NCBI GenBank assembly: GCA_030430165.1
Contig: JAUIGL010000009.1
Coordinates: 1 to 64,000, forward strand
DNA length: 64,000 nt
Source: a bacterium
GTDB lineage: Bacteria; Desulfobacterota; Binatia; HRBIN30; CADEER01
Direction of reading: 5' to 3'
Shown here: one piece after another, positions 25,168 to 32,915 of the stretch
How positions within the stretch are numbered: position 1 is the stretch's first letter
How the letters are laid out: each line of letters opens with the position of its first letter
The notes under the pieces: model-generated
What the model was told of the DNA's origin: nothing
Database searches by the model: none
Seen by the model: the letters and a program-made list of their open reading frames with translations, nothing else
Made by a program: the position numbers and the translations under genes

Positions 25168-26448
25168 GTGAGGGAGCACTATGTAGTCGTGGTGACGACC
25201 GCGCCGTCGTTGTACGACTCGACCTTGGAGCTGGCGACGCGCCTCGCCGCCCGAGCGAACGCGGTGCTCCTGTTCTTGCACGTGGTCCCGTTGCGCGCGT
25301 CGGCCGGTGACGGAATGTTGCACGCCGCCGCCGACGTCGAGAGCGAAGACGTTCGCGCCTGGCTGGAGGGTCTGCGCCCCTGCGACATCGGGGTGCGGTT
25401 CAGCCATCGCCTCGAGGCGGGTGAGCCCGAGCGGGTCGTCGAGCGTTTCGTGGACGAGCACGACGTCGATCTGGTGGTGGTCGAGGAGCCGCCGCGGCCG
25501 ATGGTGTCGCGGGCGCTTTGGCGCGGCTTTGCCGAGCGATTGATCGCCCGCGTCGCCAGACCGGTGGTCATTGGCGGACCTGGCTTTCTGCGTTCGAAGC
25601 CCGCGGCGGCGCAGCCGATTCAGATGCGGCTCGGTCCGACGACCGTCGCGGACCTGCTCAACGCGATGGTCGACGCGCGCGTCGAGGCGCTGCGCACCTG
25701 GATGGATCAGCAGGCCGAGGCGGTCCGGCGGATTGCCGCGTCAGACACTGTGCGCACCCTGGTCGCGGGGCGCGCGCGGGGTTCGCTCGGGACCCGTATC
25801 GAGCACGGATTGCGGGTCGAGATGGAAGAGCACCTGCGGGCTCTGCGCGCGGTCGATTGGCGACTCACCGCCGGGGGGCTGGTGTGGGGGAATCGAGACG
25901 TATCGCCGATTCCCGTGCGCGCGCTGGTCGAGTTCTGGGCAAGGGTTCGCGACCGGGGCTGCAGTACGTCGTTGCCGCTCGCCTTGGACGGCAATCTCGA
26001 GCGGCTGGCGATCTTGGCGGCGGCCACGGTGGCCGACGGCGACGGCGGTCTGCTGGAGTTCGTCCTCGATGCCGAGCAGGACTTTCTCCGCATCCTCGGG
26101 CAGCCCGGGCCACTGCCGAGCTTCGAGACCTACGCCTTCGACGCCGACGGACTGATGTTGTCCAACAGCCGCTTCCCGGACGACCTCCGTGAAGCGGGCC
26201 TACTCCCCGTCGAGGACCTGCAGACGCCTCTCAGGCTGCGTGTGGCCGAACCTTCGGACGGACCGGTAGAGGGGTGGCCGCTGACGCGGATGGCGCGCGA
26301 AGCGGTGCAGGCGCACGACGGTTGCGACACCCGGGGCTACGCCGACTACCGGGGGATGCCGGTGGTCGGGGCGTGGCGCTGGCTGGCCGACTACCGCTTC
26401 GGCGTCGCCGCGGAAGTGGATCGCGGTGTAGTCGACCTCGACTCGTGA
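25168..26448 (+). CDS. Universal stress (Usp) domain fused to a Cache-like sensor domain
   Basis: A 426-residue protein without evident membrane helices. Residues 1-135 are a Usp fold (HYVVVVTTAPSLYDSTLELA, VLLFLHVVPL, DLVVVEEPPR, ERLIARVARPVVIGG); the ATP-binding G-x-x-G run is not obvious. Residues 170-420 look like a double Cache ligand-binding domain: a long first helix (ARVEALRTWMDQQAEAVRRI), FETYAFDADGLMLSNSRF and GYADYRGMPVVGAWRWLADY followed by FGVAAEVD. Such domains normally sit outside the membrane in receptors, so a soluble version joined to Usp is unusual. The GTG start chosen has GAGGA nine bases upstream; another GTG 21 bases earlier is possible. It begins about 30 bases after the SDF-binding-domain fusion and is probably co-expressed with it. 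Confidence 0.8.
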   Translation: MREHYVVVVTTAPSLYDSTLELATRLAARANAVLLFLHVVPLRASAGDGMLHAAADVESEDVRAWLEGLRPCDIGVRFSHRLEAGEPERVVERFVDEHDVDLVVVEEPPRPMVSRALWRGFAERLIARVARPVVIGGPGFLRSKPAAAQPIQMRLGPTTVADLLNAMVDARVEALRTWMDQQAEAVRRIAASDTVRTLVAGRARGSLGTRIEHGLRVEMEEHLRALRAVDWRLTAGGLVWGNRDVSPIPVRALVEFWARVRDRGCSTSLPLALDGNLERLAILAAATVADGDGGLLEFVLDAEQDFLRILGQPGPLPSFETYAFDADGLMLSNSRFPDDLREAGLLPVEDLQTPLRLRVAEPSDGPVEGWPLTRMAREAVQAHDGCDTRGYADYRGMPVVGAWRWLADYRFGVAAEVDRGVVDLDS

Positions 26449-26469
26449 CACCGGCGCCGACGGGGCCGT

Positions 26470-27738
26470 TCAGTCGTTCGCCGAAGCGTGCCTGTGTTCG
26501 TTTGCTCGTCCGAACAGCTCCGCGGCTGCGTCAGAGACTCGGGCAATGTCGGGTTCCGGCGCGAAGACGTATACTCTCCACAGGGCTGCATGTCGTTGCG
26601 CCAGCGCCGTGATCTCGTTGGTGGCAGCGCCGGGAATGCGGCTCATCTCGCGTACCCCGTCCGGCGTCGAGGTCATCGCTCCGGCCTCCTTCATCAGGGT
26701 GAGGGCGGGGCAGTAGACGATGACCTCGTTCGCGCTGGTGCCGGCGGCAGCGGCCAGTTCGCGTTCGGCTGCTCCACGGGATTCTCGACCGTGGTGGTAG
26801 CGATCGACCATCTGGCTGCGTTCCTCCGCTCCCAGTGCGGCGGCCGACAGCACGTAGGCGCGTTTGTAGAGACGGCGTTGCTCGAGACGGTCGATCAGGG
26901 CGCGGATCTCGGGGTCGTCGAGGTCGCGCAGGTGAGTAAAGAGAGACCAGTCGTTGAGGTCGAGTAGATCGTTCTCGGTCAGGCGTCCGGCGGCCAGAGC
27001 CAGCTCGACGGCCTTCGAGATCATCGCGCCGGCGGCGACCTTGGTGTGGTGGTAGTAGACGCGTTCGGTGAGGAAATAGCGCATGCGCAGCAGCTGCACG
27101 ATCTCCGACCATGCGTCGGGACGGGTCATTCCGTGCTTGTTCATGTCGAGGACAAGCCTGTCCTCGGCGACCGTGAAATAGCGGAAGACCCGTTCGTCGT
27201 AGTTCTGCGCCAGGCCGGTGTAGAGCGAGTCCCGCCGCAGGTAGTCGAGCAGATCGGCGTCGATGGTGCTGGAGACGACGTCGCTCGCCCACTTCGGTGC
27301 GGTGTCGGCGCCGGTCAGGATGCTCACCACGGCGTCTCGAATGCCGAGTCCCTCGAGGGTATCGGCGAGCCCGCGGGCGAGAAGGGTCTCGAAGCGGTCG
27401 CCTTTGTCGTGGCGCGGGAAGAGACGCCGCTCGTCCTCGAGGGTGTGGCCGAAAGGGACGTGCGTGATGTCGTGGAGCAGCGCCGCGACTCCGACCGCGC
27501 TTTCGATCTCTTTGTCGACAGCGACTCCCGAGTGGCGGATCGCCGCGATGATCCGGTGCGCGGTGAAGCAGGTTCCGAGTGAGTGCTCGAAGCGTGTGTG
27601 CACGGCACCGGGGTAGACGAAGTAGGCGGCGCCGAGCTGCTTGATGCCGCGCATCCGCTGCACCACCGGCGAGTCGAGCACGGCCGTCTCGATCGGATCG
27701 AGGTCGATGTCGCCGTGCAGAGTGTCGCGAATCAGCAC
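26470..27738 (-). CDS. HD-domain phosphohydrolase (dNTPase/SAMHD1-like family)
   Basis: A 422-residue cytoplasmic HD-superfamily protein. It opens IRDTLHGDIDLDPIETAVLD, the usual start of this family, then QRMRGIKQLGAAYFVYPGAVHTRFEHSLGT (metal-binding His), VAALLHDITHVPFGH (the HD pair) and LLDYLRRDSLYTGLAQNYDERVFRYF with a later Asp. This is the architecture of bacterial relatives of SAMHD1 that cleave nucleotide phosphates. The C-terminal 130 residues are helical and less conserved. The start is a GTG. It converges with the Usp-Cache gene with a gap of about 20 bases. Confidence 0.87.
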   Translation of the reverse strand: MLIRDTLHGDIDLDPIETAVLDSPVVQRMRGIKQLGAAYFVYPGAVHTRFEHSLGTCFTAHRIIAAIRHSGVAVDKEIESAVGVAALLHDITHVPFGHTLEDERRLFPRHDKGDRFETLLARGLADTLEGLGIRDAVVSILTGADTAPKWASDVVSSTIDADLLDYLRRDSLYTGLAQNYDERVFRYFTVAEDRLVLDMNKHGMTRPDAWSEIVQLLRMRYFLTERVYYHHTKVAAGAMISKAVELALAAGRLTENDLLDLNDWSLFTHLRDLDDPEIRALIDRLEQRRLYKRAYVLSAAALGAEERSQMVDRYHHGRESRGAAERELAAAAGTSANEVIVYCPALTLMKEAGAMTSTPDGVREMSRIPGAATNEITALAQRHAALWRVYVFAPEPDIARVSDAAAELFGRANEHRHASAND

Positions 27739-27766
27739 GGGTTCAGGGGGCTTGGAGGAAGAGACA

Positions 27767-27862
27767 AGCCGCAGATGGACGCAGATGAACGCTGATGGTC
27801 TGTCGGCCGCGACATCGCGGCGAAACCGATCAATCTGCGTCGATCAGCGTCCATCTGCGGCT
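27767..27862. repeat. Inverted repeat of GCCGCAGATG type
   Basis: AGCCGCAGATGGACGCAGAT on the left faces ATCAGCGTCCATCTGCGGCT on the right, with about 45 bases between. Same family of CAGAT-unit elements as at 31150. A single-arm relative of the 34311 element (GTGTTCACCCGTGG) lies just to its right near 27888-27901. Confidence 0.75.
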
Positions 27863-27919
27863 AAAGAGAGTCTCTTTCCGTGTTTCCCGTGTTCACCCGT
27901 GGTAAGAAGTGCCCCTGCA

Positions 27920-28570
27920 TCAACCGTTCATGCCCACCGCGGCCGCGGCCTCGTGCAGGCTTGCCTTCGCCGTCGGTCTCTCGCCGACCCGGTTGAACCA
28001 AGCGGCGATGTTGTCGGTGTCGTCGCCGAGCGGCTGGCCGACTCCGGAGCCGAAGTCGATGAAGGCGTAGAGCAGAATGTCGGCCATTGTGAAGCGATCG
28101 CCGCAGACGAACTCCCGGTCGGCCATGATGCCGTCGAGCCACTTCAGGTTGGTGCGCGCGACTCGCTTGAGACCGTCTGCCGCCTCCGGAACCGTCGGCA
28201 CTCGATCCTTGAAAAGCGCCAAGCCCTCGCCATAGCGGAAGCCGTTGGCCAGCGGCTCGAGGATGTTGAGGTCGACCTTGCGCGTCCACATGCGGGTCTC
28301 GGCTTTCTCTTGCGGATTGGTTCCAATCAGTGCCGGCTGCGGTTGGATGTCTTCGAGGTACTCGCAAATCGCCGTGACCTCGGAGAGAAACGAACCGTCG
28401 TCGAGCTCGAGAGCGGGAAGCTGTCCCGACGGGTTCCTCGTCTTGTGTTCGTCACCGCGATTCTCGGCGCCCATCAGGTCGACCTCCTGAAAGTCGACCG
28501 TCATGCCCTTCTCGAGCAAGAACATACGCACCATCCGCGGGTTCGGACCCAGACTGTTGAACAGCTTCAT
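27920..28570 (-). CDS. Glutathione S-transferase family protein
   Basis: A 216-residue cytosolic GST-fold protein. The thioredoxin-like N-terminal domain reads MKLFNSLGPNPRMVRMFLLE, and NPSGQLPALELDDGSFLSEVTAICEYLED contains the cis-Pro and the Glu-Ser pair that bind the glutathione gamma-glutamyl group. The helical C-terminal domain has FVCGDRFTMADILLYAFIDF, the N-capping box of GSTs. Members conjugate or reduce electrophiles. The start is supported by AAGGAG upstream; in-frame sequence further upstream is repeat-derived. It is followed after the repeat region by the HD gene and preceded by a P450 gene on the same strand, which may reflect a shared detoxification role (inference). Confidence 0.9.
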   Translation of the reverse strand: MKLFNSLGPNPRMVRMFLLEKGMTVDFQEVDLMGAENRGDEHKTRNPSGQLPALELDDGSFLSEVTAICEYLEDIQPQPALIGTNPQEKAETRMWTRKVDLNILEPLANGFRYGEGLALFKDRVPTVPEAADGLKRVARTNLKWLDGIMADREFVCGDRFTMADILLYAFIDFGSGVGQPLGDDTDNIAAWFNRVGERPTAKASLHEAAAAVGMNG

Positions 28571-28703
28571 GCAATCTCCTTGTCGGCTGGGGAAGCTCTC
28601 AGTGGTAGAGCTTCGGCCCGGTCGACACAAGCAAGCGCTATTGAGTGGGGCTGCGCCCGCTCTTGATGCGTCCTTGCCACGACCGTCTTCCATACTGAGA
28701 GCC

Positions 28704-28743
28704 GCCTCTCCTTGCGGGAGAGGCCGCGCCGAGCGCGGGTGAG
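28704..28743. repeat. REP-like repeat, CCTCTCC...GGGAGAGG...GGGTGAGGG, copy 1
   Basis: A short hairpin (CCTCTCC with GGAGAGG) followed by CGGGTGAGGG. The same ordered motifs occur at 31241-31280. Repeats of this kind are common as intergenic elements in GC-rich bacteria. It lies between the GST and P450 genes. Confidence 0.65.
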
Positions 28744-28777
28744 GGGGACAACGATGACCGAGCGTAGCGAGGCTCAA

Positions 28778-29989
28778 CTACCCCCGCAGCCGAAAACGAA
28801 TCGGCAACCGCCCCGGAACGCGGAACAGCGATGGACCCCACTCGCGGGTCTCGCTGTCGAGCTCGATCTCGTCGAAGCGCGAGATCAGCTCGCCGATCGC
28901 CAGCTCGCCCTCGAGATGCGCCAGGTGGGCGCCGAGACAGAAGTGGGCGCCGCCACCGAAGGCCACGTGCTCGTTGTCGGGGCGCCGGATGTCGAACCGA
29001 TCGGGGTCGGGGAATCGCTCCGGGTCGCGGTTGGCCGCCGCCAACAGTCCCCAGACGACGCTGTCCTTGGGAATCGTCACGCCGTCGAACACAGCGTCTT
29101 CGTGCAGAACCCGGGGCGTCAGTGAGATCGGCGAATCGAAGCGCAGGCACTCGTCGATCGCGCCGGAGATCAGCGATGGATCGCTGCGCAGCAGAGCTGC
29201 TTGCTCCGGGTGTAGTGCAAACGCGCGAGTGCCGTTGGCGATCAGTCCGATCGTGGTTTCGAAGCCGGCGATCAGCAGCCCGATCGACTGCGAGATCAGC
29301 TCGAGCGGATCGAGTCGGTCCCCCGCTTCCTCGGCGCGGATCAGGTTGGAGAGGATGTCTTCGCGCAGCGAGGCGCGCCGCTCCTCGATCAGCTGGGTGA
29401 AGTACTCGGCGAGGTGAAGACCGGCCGCTTGCGCGCGCTCGATGACGTCGGGCGGGGCGATACCGGCGGCCAGTCCGTGGGTCGCTTCCGCCGTCCAGGT
29501 GGTGAAGCGCTCCCGATCTTCGAGCGGGACGCCCATCATCTCGCAGATCAGCGTCGACGGCACCGGCAGGGCGAGATCGCGAACCACGTCCATTGCCCCC
29601 TGGTCGGCAACGCGATCGAGGCAGCGCGTGACCACGTCGGCGATCTTCGGTCGTACCCGGTCGACCGCGCGCGGGGTGAATGCACGACTCACCAGTTTGC
29701 GCAGCCGAGTGTGGTTCGGCGGATCCTGTTGCAGCATGAAGCGTCCCGGCATCGCCTCCGGGTCGTCGATGAAGGGCAGCGCCCCGGCGGTGGTCCGCAC
29801 CCCGGCCGGAACCTCTCGCAGCAGCCGCACGACGTCGCGGTAACGCGTCAGCCGCCACACTCCGATCGGCGTGAGGTTGACCGGGTCGACCTCACGCAGG
29901 CGGTGCAGAGCGGGATAGGGATCGTCCCGGAACTCCGGATCGATCGGATTGCACCCCTTCCAAGGATCGTCGATTGCGGGATCGGTCAT
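28778..29989 (-). CDS. Cytochrome P450 (bacterial class I type)
   Basis: A 403-residue soluble P450 monooxygenase. The I-helix oxygen-binding motif is AGFETTIGLIANG, the ExxR pair lies in AIDECLRFDSPI, and the haem loop is FGGGAHFCLGAHLAHLEGEL with the Cys thiolate ligand. Length and sequence fit bacterial CYPs that need ferredoxin and ferredoxin reductase; none is encoded nearby. Substrate unknown. I preferred the ATG at MTDPAIDDPW over a TTG 36 bases upstream. It diverges from the LLM oxidoreductase gene. Confidence 0.93.
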   Translation of the reverse strand: MTDPAIDDPWKGCNPIDPEFRDDPYPALHRLREVDPVNLTPIGVWRLTRYRDVVRLLREVPAGVRTTAGALPFIDDPEAMPGRFMLQQDPPNHTRLRKLVSRAFTPRAVDRVRPKIADVVTRCLDRVADQGAMDVVRDLALPVPSTLICEMMGVPLEDRERFTTWTAEATHGLAAGIAPPDVIERAQAAGLHLAEYFTQLIEERRASLREDILSNLIRAEEAGDRLDPLELISQSIGLLIAGFETTIGLIANGTRAFALHPEQAALLRSDPSLISGAIDECLRFDSPISLTPRVLHEDAVFDGVTIPKDSVVWGLLAAANRDPERFPDPDRFDIRRPDNEHVAFGGGAHFCLGAHLAHLEGELAIGELISRFDEIELDSETREWGPSLFRVPGRLPIRFRLRG

Positions 29990-30196
29990 TCCAAGGGCAG
30001 ACCATTTGTCCGAGGCAATCGTCAACTGTACGCCGGCCCGCCGTTTGGCCGCGCCGCAGGCGCTTTGGCCGCGATGGCGAAGCCGAGCCTTGGCCGTCGG
30101 GCGCCAGCCCGACTTTGGACTTCAGTCGATTGCGGCAACTCCGATCGCTTGCGAGAGTAGCCGCTCGCGCAATCAACGGGATTGGAGAACGCAGTC

Positions 30197-31117
30197 ATGA
30201 AAATCGGATTGGCAATGGGTGGCGGCGACAACGAAACCTTGGACGCTTTGATCGGACGAATCGTGCAGGCGGAGAAGGACGGGTTTCCTTCGGTCTGGTT
30301 GGCCAACATCTTCAGCCTCGACGCGCTGACGGTGCTGGCGCTCGCCGGAGGCGAGACCAAGACGATCGAGCTCGGCACCGCGGTGGTTCCGACATACCCG
30401 CGCCACCCGCACGCGCTGGCGCAGCAGGCGGCGACGGTGAACGTGGCCTGCGGCGGGCGCCTGTCGCTCGGCCTCGGCCGCAGTCACCAGATGGTGATCG
30501 AGAACATGTTCGGCATTCCGTACGACAAGCCGATCGCCCACATGCGCGAGTACGTGACCGCGGTGCGCGACCTGTCGCGCGACGGCAGCTGCGCCGTCGA
30601 CGGCAAGATGTACAAGGTGCACGCCAACCTCTCCGTTTCCGGCGCCACGCCGTTCCCGATCATGGTCGGCGCGCTGATGCCGAAGATGCTCGAGCTCTGC
30701 GGCGAGTTGTGCGACGGCACTCTGACCTGGATGTCTGGCCCCAAGCACGTCGAGAGCAACATCGTGCCGGTGCTGCGCAAAGCATCGCAAGCCGCGGGTC
30801 GCGACATGCCGCGCGTCGTCTGCTCGCTGCCGCTGTGCGTGACGTCGGATGTCGATTCGGCCAAGACCTTCGCCGCGAAAGCGTTCGAGATCTACGGCGT
30901 GCTGCCGGTGTACCGTGCCTGCCTCGATGCCGAGGGCGCCGCCGGGCCGGCCGACATCGCTCTGATCGGCGACGAAGATACCGTGCGCCAGGGCCTACAG
31001 CGCTTAGCCGCCGCCGGCGCCAGCGACTTCTACGGCGCGGTGTTCCCGGCCCCGGGGGACGATGGATCGTACGAGCGGACGATGAAGTTCCTCGCTTCGC
31101 TCGGTGGTGAGGTGTAG
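30197..31117 (+). CDS. LLM-class flavin/F420-dependent oxidoreductase
   Basis: A 306-residue luciferase-like TIM-barrel oxidoreductase. It opens KIGLAMGGGDNETLDALIGR, then DGFPSVWLANIFSLDALTVLALAG, IELGTAVVPTYPRHPHALAQ, RLSLGLGRSHQMVIENMFG and CGELCDGTLTWMSGP. The sequence resembles the MSMEG_4879-type group of F420-dependent oxidoreductases, but use of FMN cannot be excluded. GGAG precedes the ATG. It is monocistronic as far as visible and diverges from a P450 gene, so both may serve one catabolic route (inference). Confidence 0.87.
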   Translation: MKIGLAMGGGDNETLDALIGRIVQAEKDGFPSVWLANIFSLDALTVLALAGGETKTIELGTAVVPTYPRHPHALAQQAATVNVACGGRLSLGLGRSHQMVIENMFGIPYDKPIAHMREYVTAVRDLSRDGSCAVDGKMYKVHANLSVSGATPFPIMVGALMPKMLELCGELCDGTLTWMSGPKHVESNIVPVLRKASQAAGRDMPRVVCSLPLCVTSDVDSAKTFAAKAFEIYGVLPVYRACLDAEGAAGPADIALIGDEDTVRQGLQRLAAAGASDFYGAVFPAPGDDGSYERTMKFLASLGGEV

Positions 31118-31149
31118 GTCGGCCGAATTGTCATCAGGGAAAGAACTTT

Positions 31150-31439
31150 AGCCGCAGATGAACGCAGATAAACGCTGATTTGGTTCTCAGGTTCGACGCC
31201 ATCGGGCTGATCGAGAAGAATCTGCGTTCCCCCAATCGCGCCTCTCCAACGGGAGAGGCCGGCCGCAGGCCGGGTGAGGGTTCATGAGACGAAGCCGCGA
31301 AGCGGCGACCCTGCTTCGCTCAGCGAAGTTGGTTTCAGCGAAACAACTTTAGCCGCAGTTTGCGCTGACGTTCCCGGTGGCATGGTCCGAACAGCACCCC
31401 TGAGAGCCAATCAGCGTTAATCTGCGTTCATCTGCGGCT
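31150..31439. repeat. Widely spaced inverted repeat of GCCGCAGATGAACGCAGAT type
   Basis: Left arm 31150-31180 and right arm 31409-31439 match at 30 of 31 positions in inverted orientation. Between them lie a second REP-like repeat and a partial third arm, so one element seems to have been interrupted by others. Confidence 0.8.
31241..31280. repeat. REP-like repeat, CCTCTCC...GGGAGAGG...GGGTGAGGG, copy 2
   Basis: Same hairpin and trailing CGGGTGAGGG as the copy between the GST and P450 genes. Here it lies inside the CAGAT-type inverted repeat. Confidence 0.65.
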
Positions 31440-31458
31440 AGTTTTTCCCTGTCGACCT

Positions 31459-31641
31459 TCAGATGGTCAGTCCGCCGTCGAACGACACGATCGATCCTGT
31501 CATGTAGCGCGCTTCGGGCGAGGCCACGTAGGCGACGGCACCGGCGACTTCTTCCGGCTTGGCGTTGCCCCACGGCGAGGTGATCTTGAGCAGTCGTTTG
31601 AAAGTTGGCGCCTTCGGGAACGCCGAACTTGTCCTGCCGGG
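31459..31641 (-). pseudogene. Truncated, frameshifted 3' end of a short-chain dehydrogenase gene
   Basis: About 180 bases closely match the last quarter of the intact SDR gene at 33453-34205, same strand, at roughly 85 percent by eye. The similarity extends a few bases past the stop codon (TTCCCTGTCG). One extra base in the region matching FKRLL shifts the frame, and everything upstream of the DKFGVPEGAN part is missing. It is a remnant of a diverged paralogue and not a recent copy. Confidence 0.75.
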
Positions 31642-31649
31642 ACATATGA

Positions 31650-32066
31650 CTGCGCTATGCGCCTGCCCGAACCGCCGCTGAGACCGCCGTCACCCGCTCG
31701 GCCGCCCACTCCGCTCGCCGAGCGCACCGTCTGCCGACGTCCGATACTGAAACGTTACGTCAATTCTCCCGCTTATACGGGCTATCCGCCCTTCTGCCGG
31801 CCGATCTCGCCGGTGTGCTCGACCGCGGCGATATCGAGGCCTTGATGCGGCGCATGTCCACCTTGCCGCCGCCGCAACGCGAACCGCTACGTCAACTGGT
31901 CGCGCACGTGGCGATCCAGCTACTGCAGCGAAATGACCCCCGACGACGATCGCGTCCCGCTCCCACTCCGTACGTCGAATCCTGCATAGCGCGAAGCTCG
32001 GACCGCGGACGATCCAGCTCGACTTCAACCGGACGTGTAACCGACCGGACGAGTTACCCGGCGTAG
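31650..32066 (+). other. Unrecognised open frame in the decayed region
   Basis: A stop-free frame with a protein-like core (ETLRQFSRLYGLSALLPADL, then DRGDIEALMRRMSTLPPPQR and PLRQLVAHVAIQLLQRND) flanked by low-complexity Arg/Ser/Pro sequence. It has no good start codon or ribosome site; an internal GTG at 31815 is the only option. It is probably the remnant of a gene I cannot identify. It could also be a chance open frame in GC-rich DNA. Confidence 0.3.
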
Positions 32067-32477
32067 TTCCGATGTTCCGACTCCACTCGCGCCTAGAACA
32101 ATAGGAGTACCGGAACTACCCTCAAAGGAAAAACAATCCGCGAGCTGAAACGTGTCAGAGCGCGTCAGGTGGGCCGCGCACAGCTTTCGGCAAGCGGTGT
32201 GTAGGTCATCCTACATGAGCATTGGCAGGACCGAGCACGGCCGCACGGAAGAGCCGCCGCATGTTTGCCCTACTCCGGCATCCGCGATTGCGCTGCCTCC
32301 GACACCGGCGAGGTCCTGGAGGTCGGAGAGACAGGAGAGACGGCTCGCGGTAGCGGGAGCGCCGGTCCACGAGGAACGCCACGCGGTCGGTTCTGGAATC
32401 CGGAATTTGCTTTCGGAGTCGTCTTTTCGCGGATCGACGTGTGAGAAGCGACGAGTGCTGTGCTAGGGTCGCGGGCG

Positions 32478-32915
32478 ATGGAACGGCTTTCTCCGGCGGG
32501 CGCACGTCAGCTTGCGAAAAAAGCCGCTGACGTTCTTGCGAGAGATTCCAGGGTGCGTCTCGTTTTCCTGTTCGGCTCAGCGGTAGACGAGCAGGTGAAG
32601 CGGGTTGGAGACATCGACCTCGGGATCTTGACCGAACCGCGGCTTGATCTGAGTGAGATCGTACGGCTCAGGGCCGAGGTCTTGGACAGTGTGAACGCGG
32701 ACCTCGACCTCGTGTTGCTGAACGACGCGCCGATCGTGCTCGCGAAAGAGGTTGCGGATCGAGGGATTTGCCTCTACGCAAGGCACCCGGATGCCGAGAC
32801 CGAGTTCGTCGTACGGGCGCGCGCCAGCTTCTGGGACTTCAAGCCGTTTCTGGACGTGCAATGGGAGAATGCCGGCTTACGACTCGAGGGACGCTCGCAT
32901 GGTTCTGCGTCCTGA
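32478..32915 (+). CDS. MNT-family nucleotidyltransferase (antitoxin of HEPN-MNT module)
   Basis: A 145-residue minimal nucleotidyltransferase. LVFLFGSAVDEQVKRVGDID is the core G-S-x(n)-D-x-D motif, with DLDLVLLNDAPIVLAKEVAD carrying the third acidic residue. In type VII toxin-antitoxin systems the MNT partner neutralises the HEPN toxin by adding AMP to it. The downstream HEPN gene overlaps the end of this one by 17 bases, which is the typical arrangement and suggests translational coupling. The ATG directly before ERLSPAGARQ was chosen. The pair lies next to a decayed, repeat-rich area, as expected of a mobile module. Confidence 0.85.
   Translation: MERLSPAGARQLAKKAADVLARDSRVRLVFLFGSAVDEQVKRVGDIDLGILTEPRLDLSEIVRLRAEVLDSVNADLDLVLLNDAPIVLAKEVADRGICLYARHPDAETEFVVRARASFWDFKPFLDVQWENAGLRLEGRSHGSAS

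Larger units (their letters stand above)
31118..32477. other. Repeat-rich, decayed accessory region
   Basis: About 1.36 kb without an intact gene. From left to right it has a CAGAT-type arm, a REP-like hairpin, another fragment of the CAGAT repeat (about 31346-31365), the second full CAGAT arm, a truncated SDR copy, an open frame of unknown origin (annotated separately), and about 400 bases with no recognisable content before the HEPN-MNT module. The mix suggests an insertion and deletion hot spot. Confidence 0.6.

Noticed and set aside
31150-31439. Repeats here considered as a CRISPR array
   Set aside because: The units are inverted, not direct, spacing is irregular, and no cas gene is present.
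32206-32505. A 99-codon minus-strand Arg/Pro-rich frame before the HEPN-MNT pair
   Set aside because: Low-complexity composition and overlap with the MNT start; no support as a gene.
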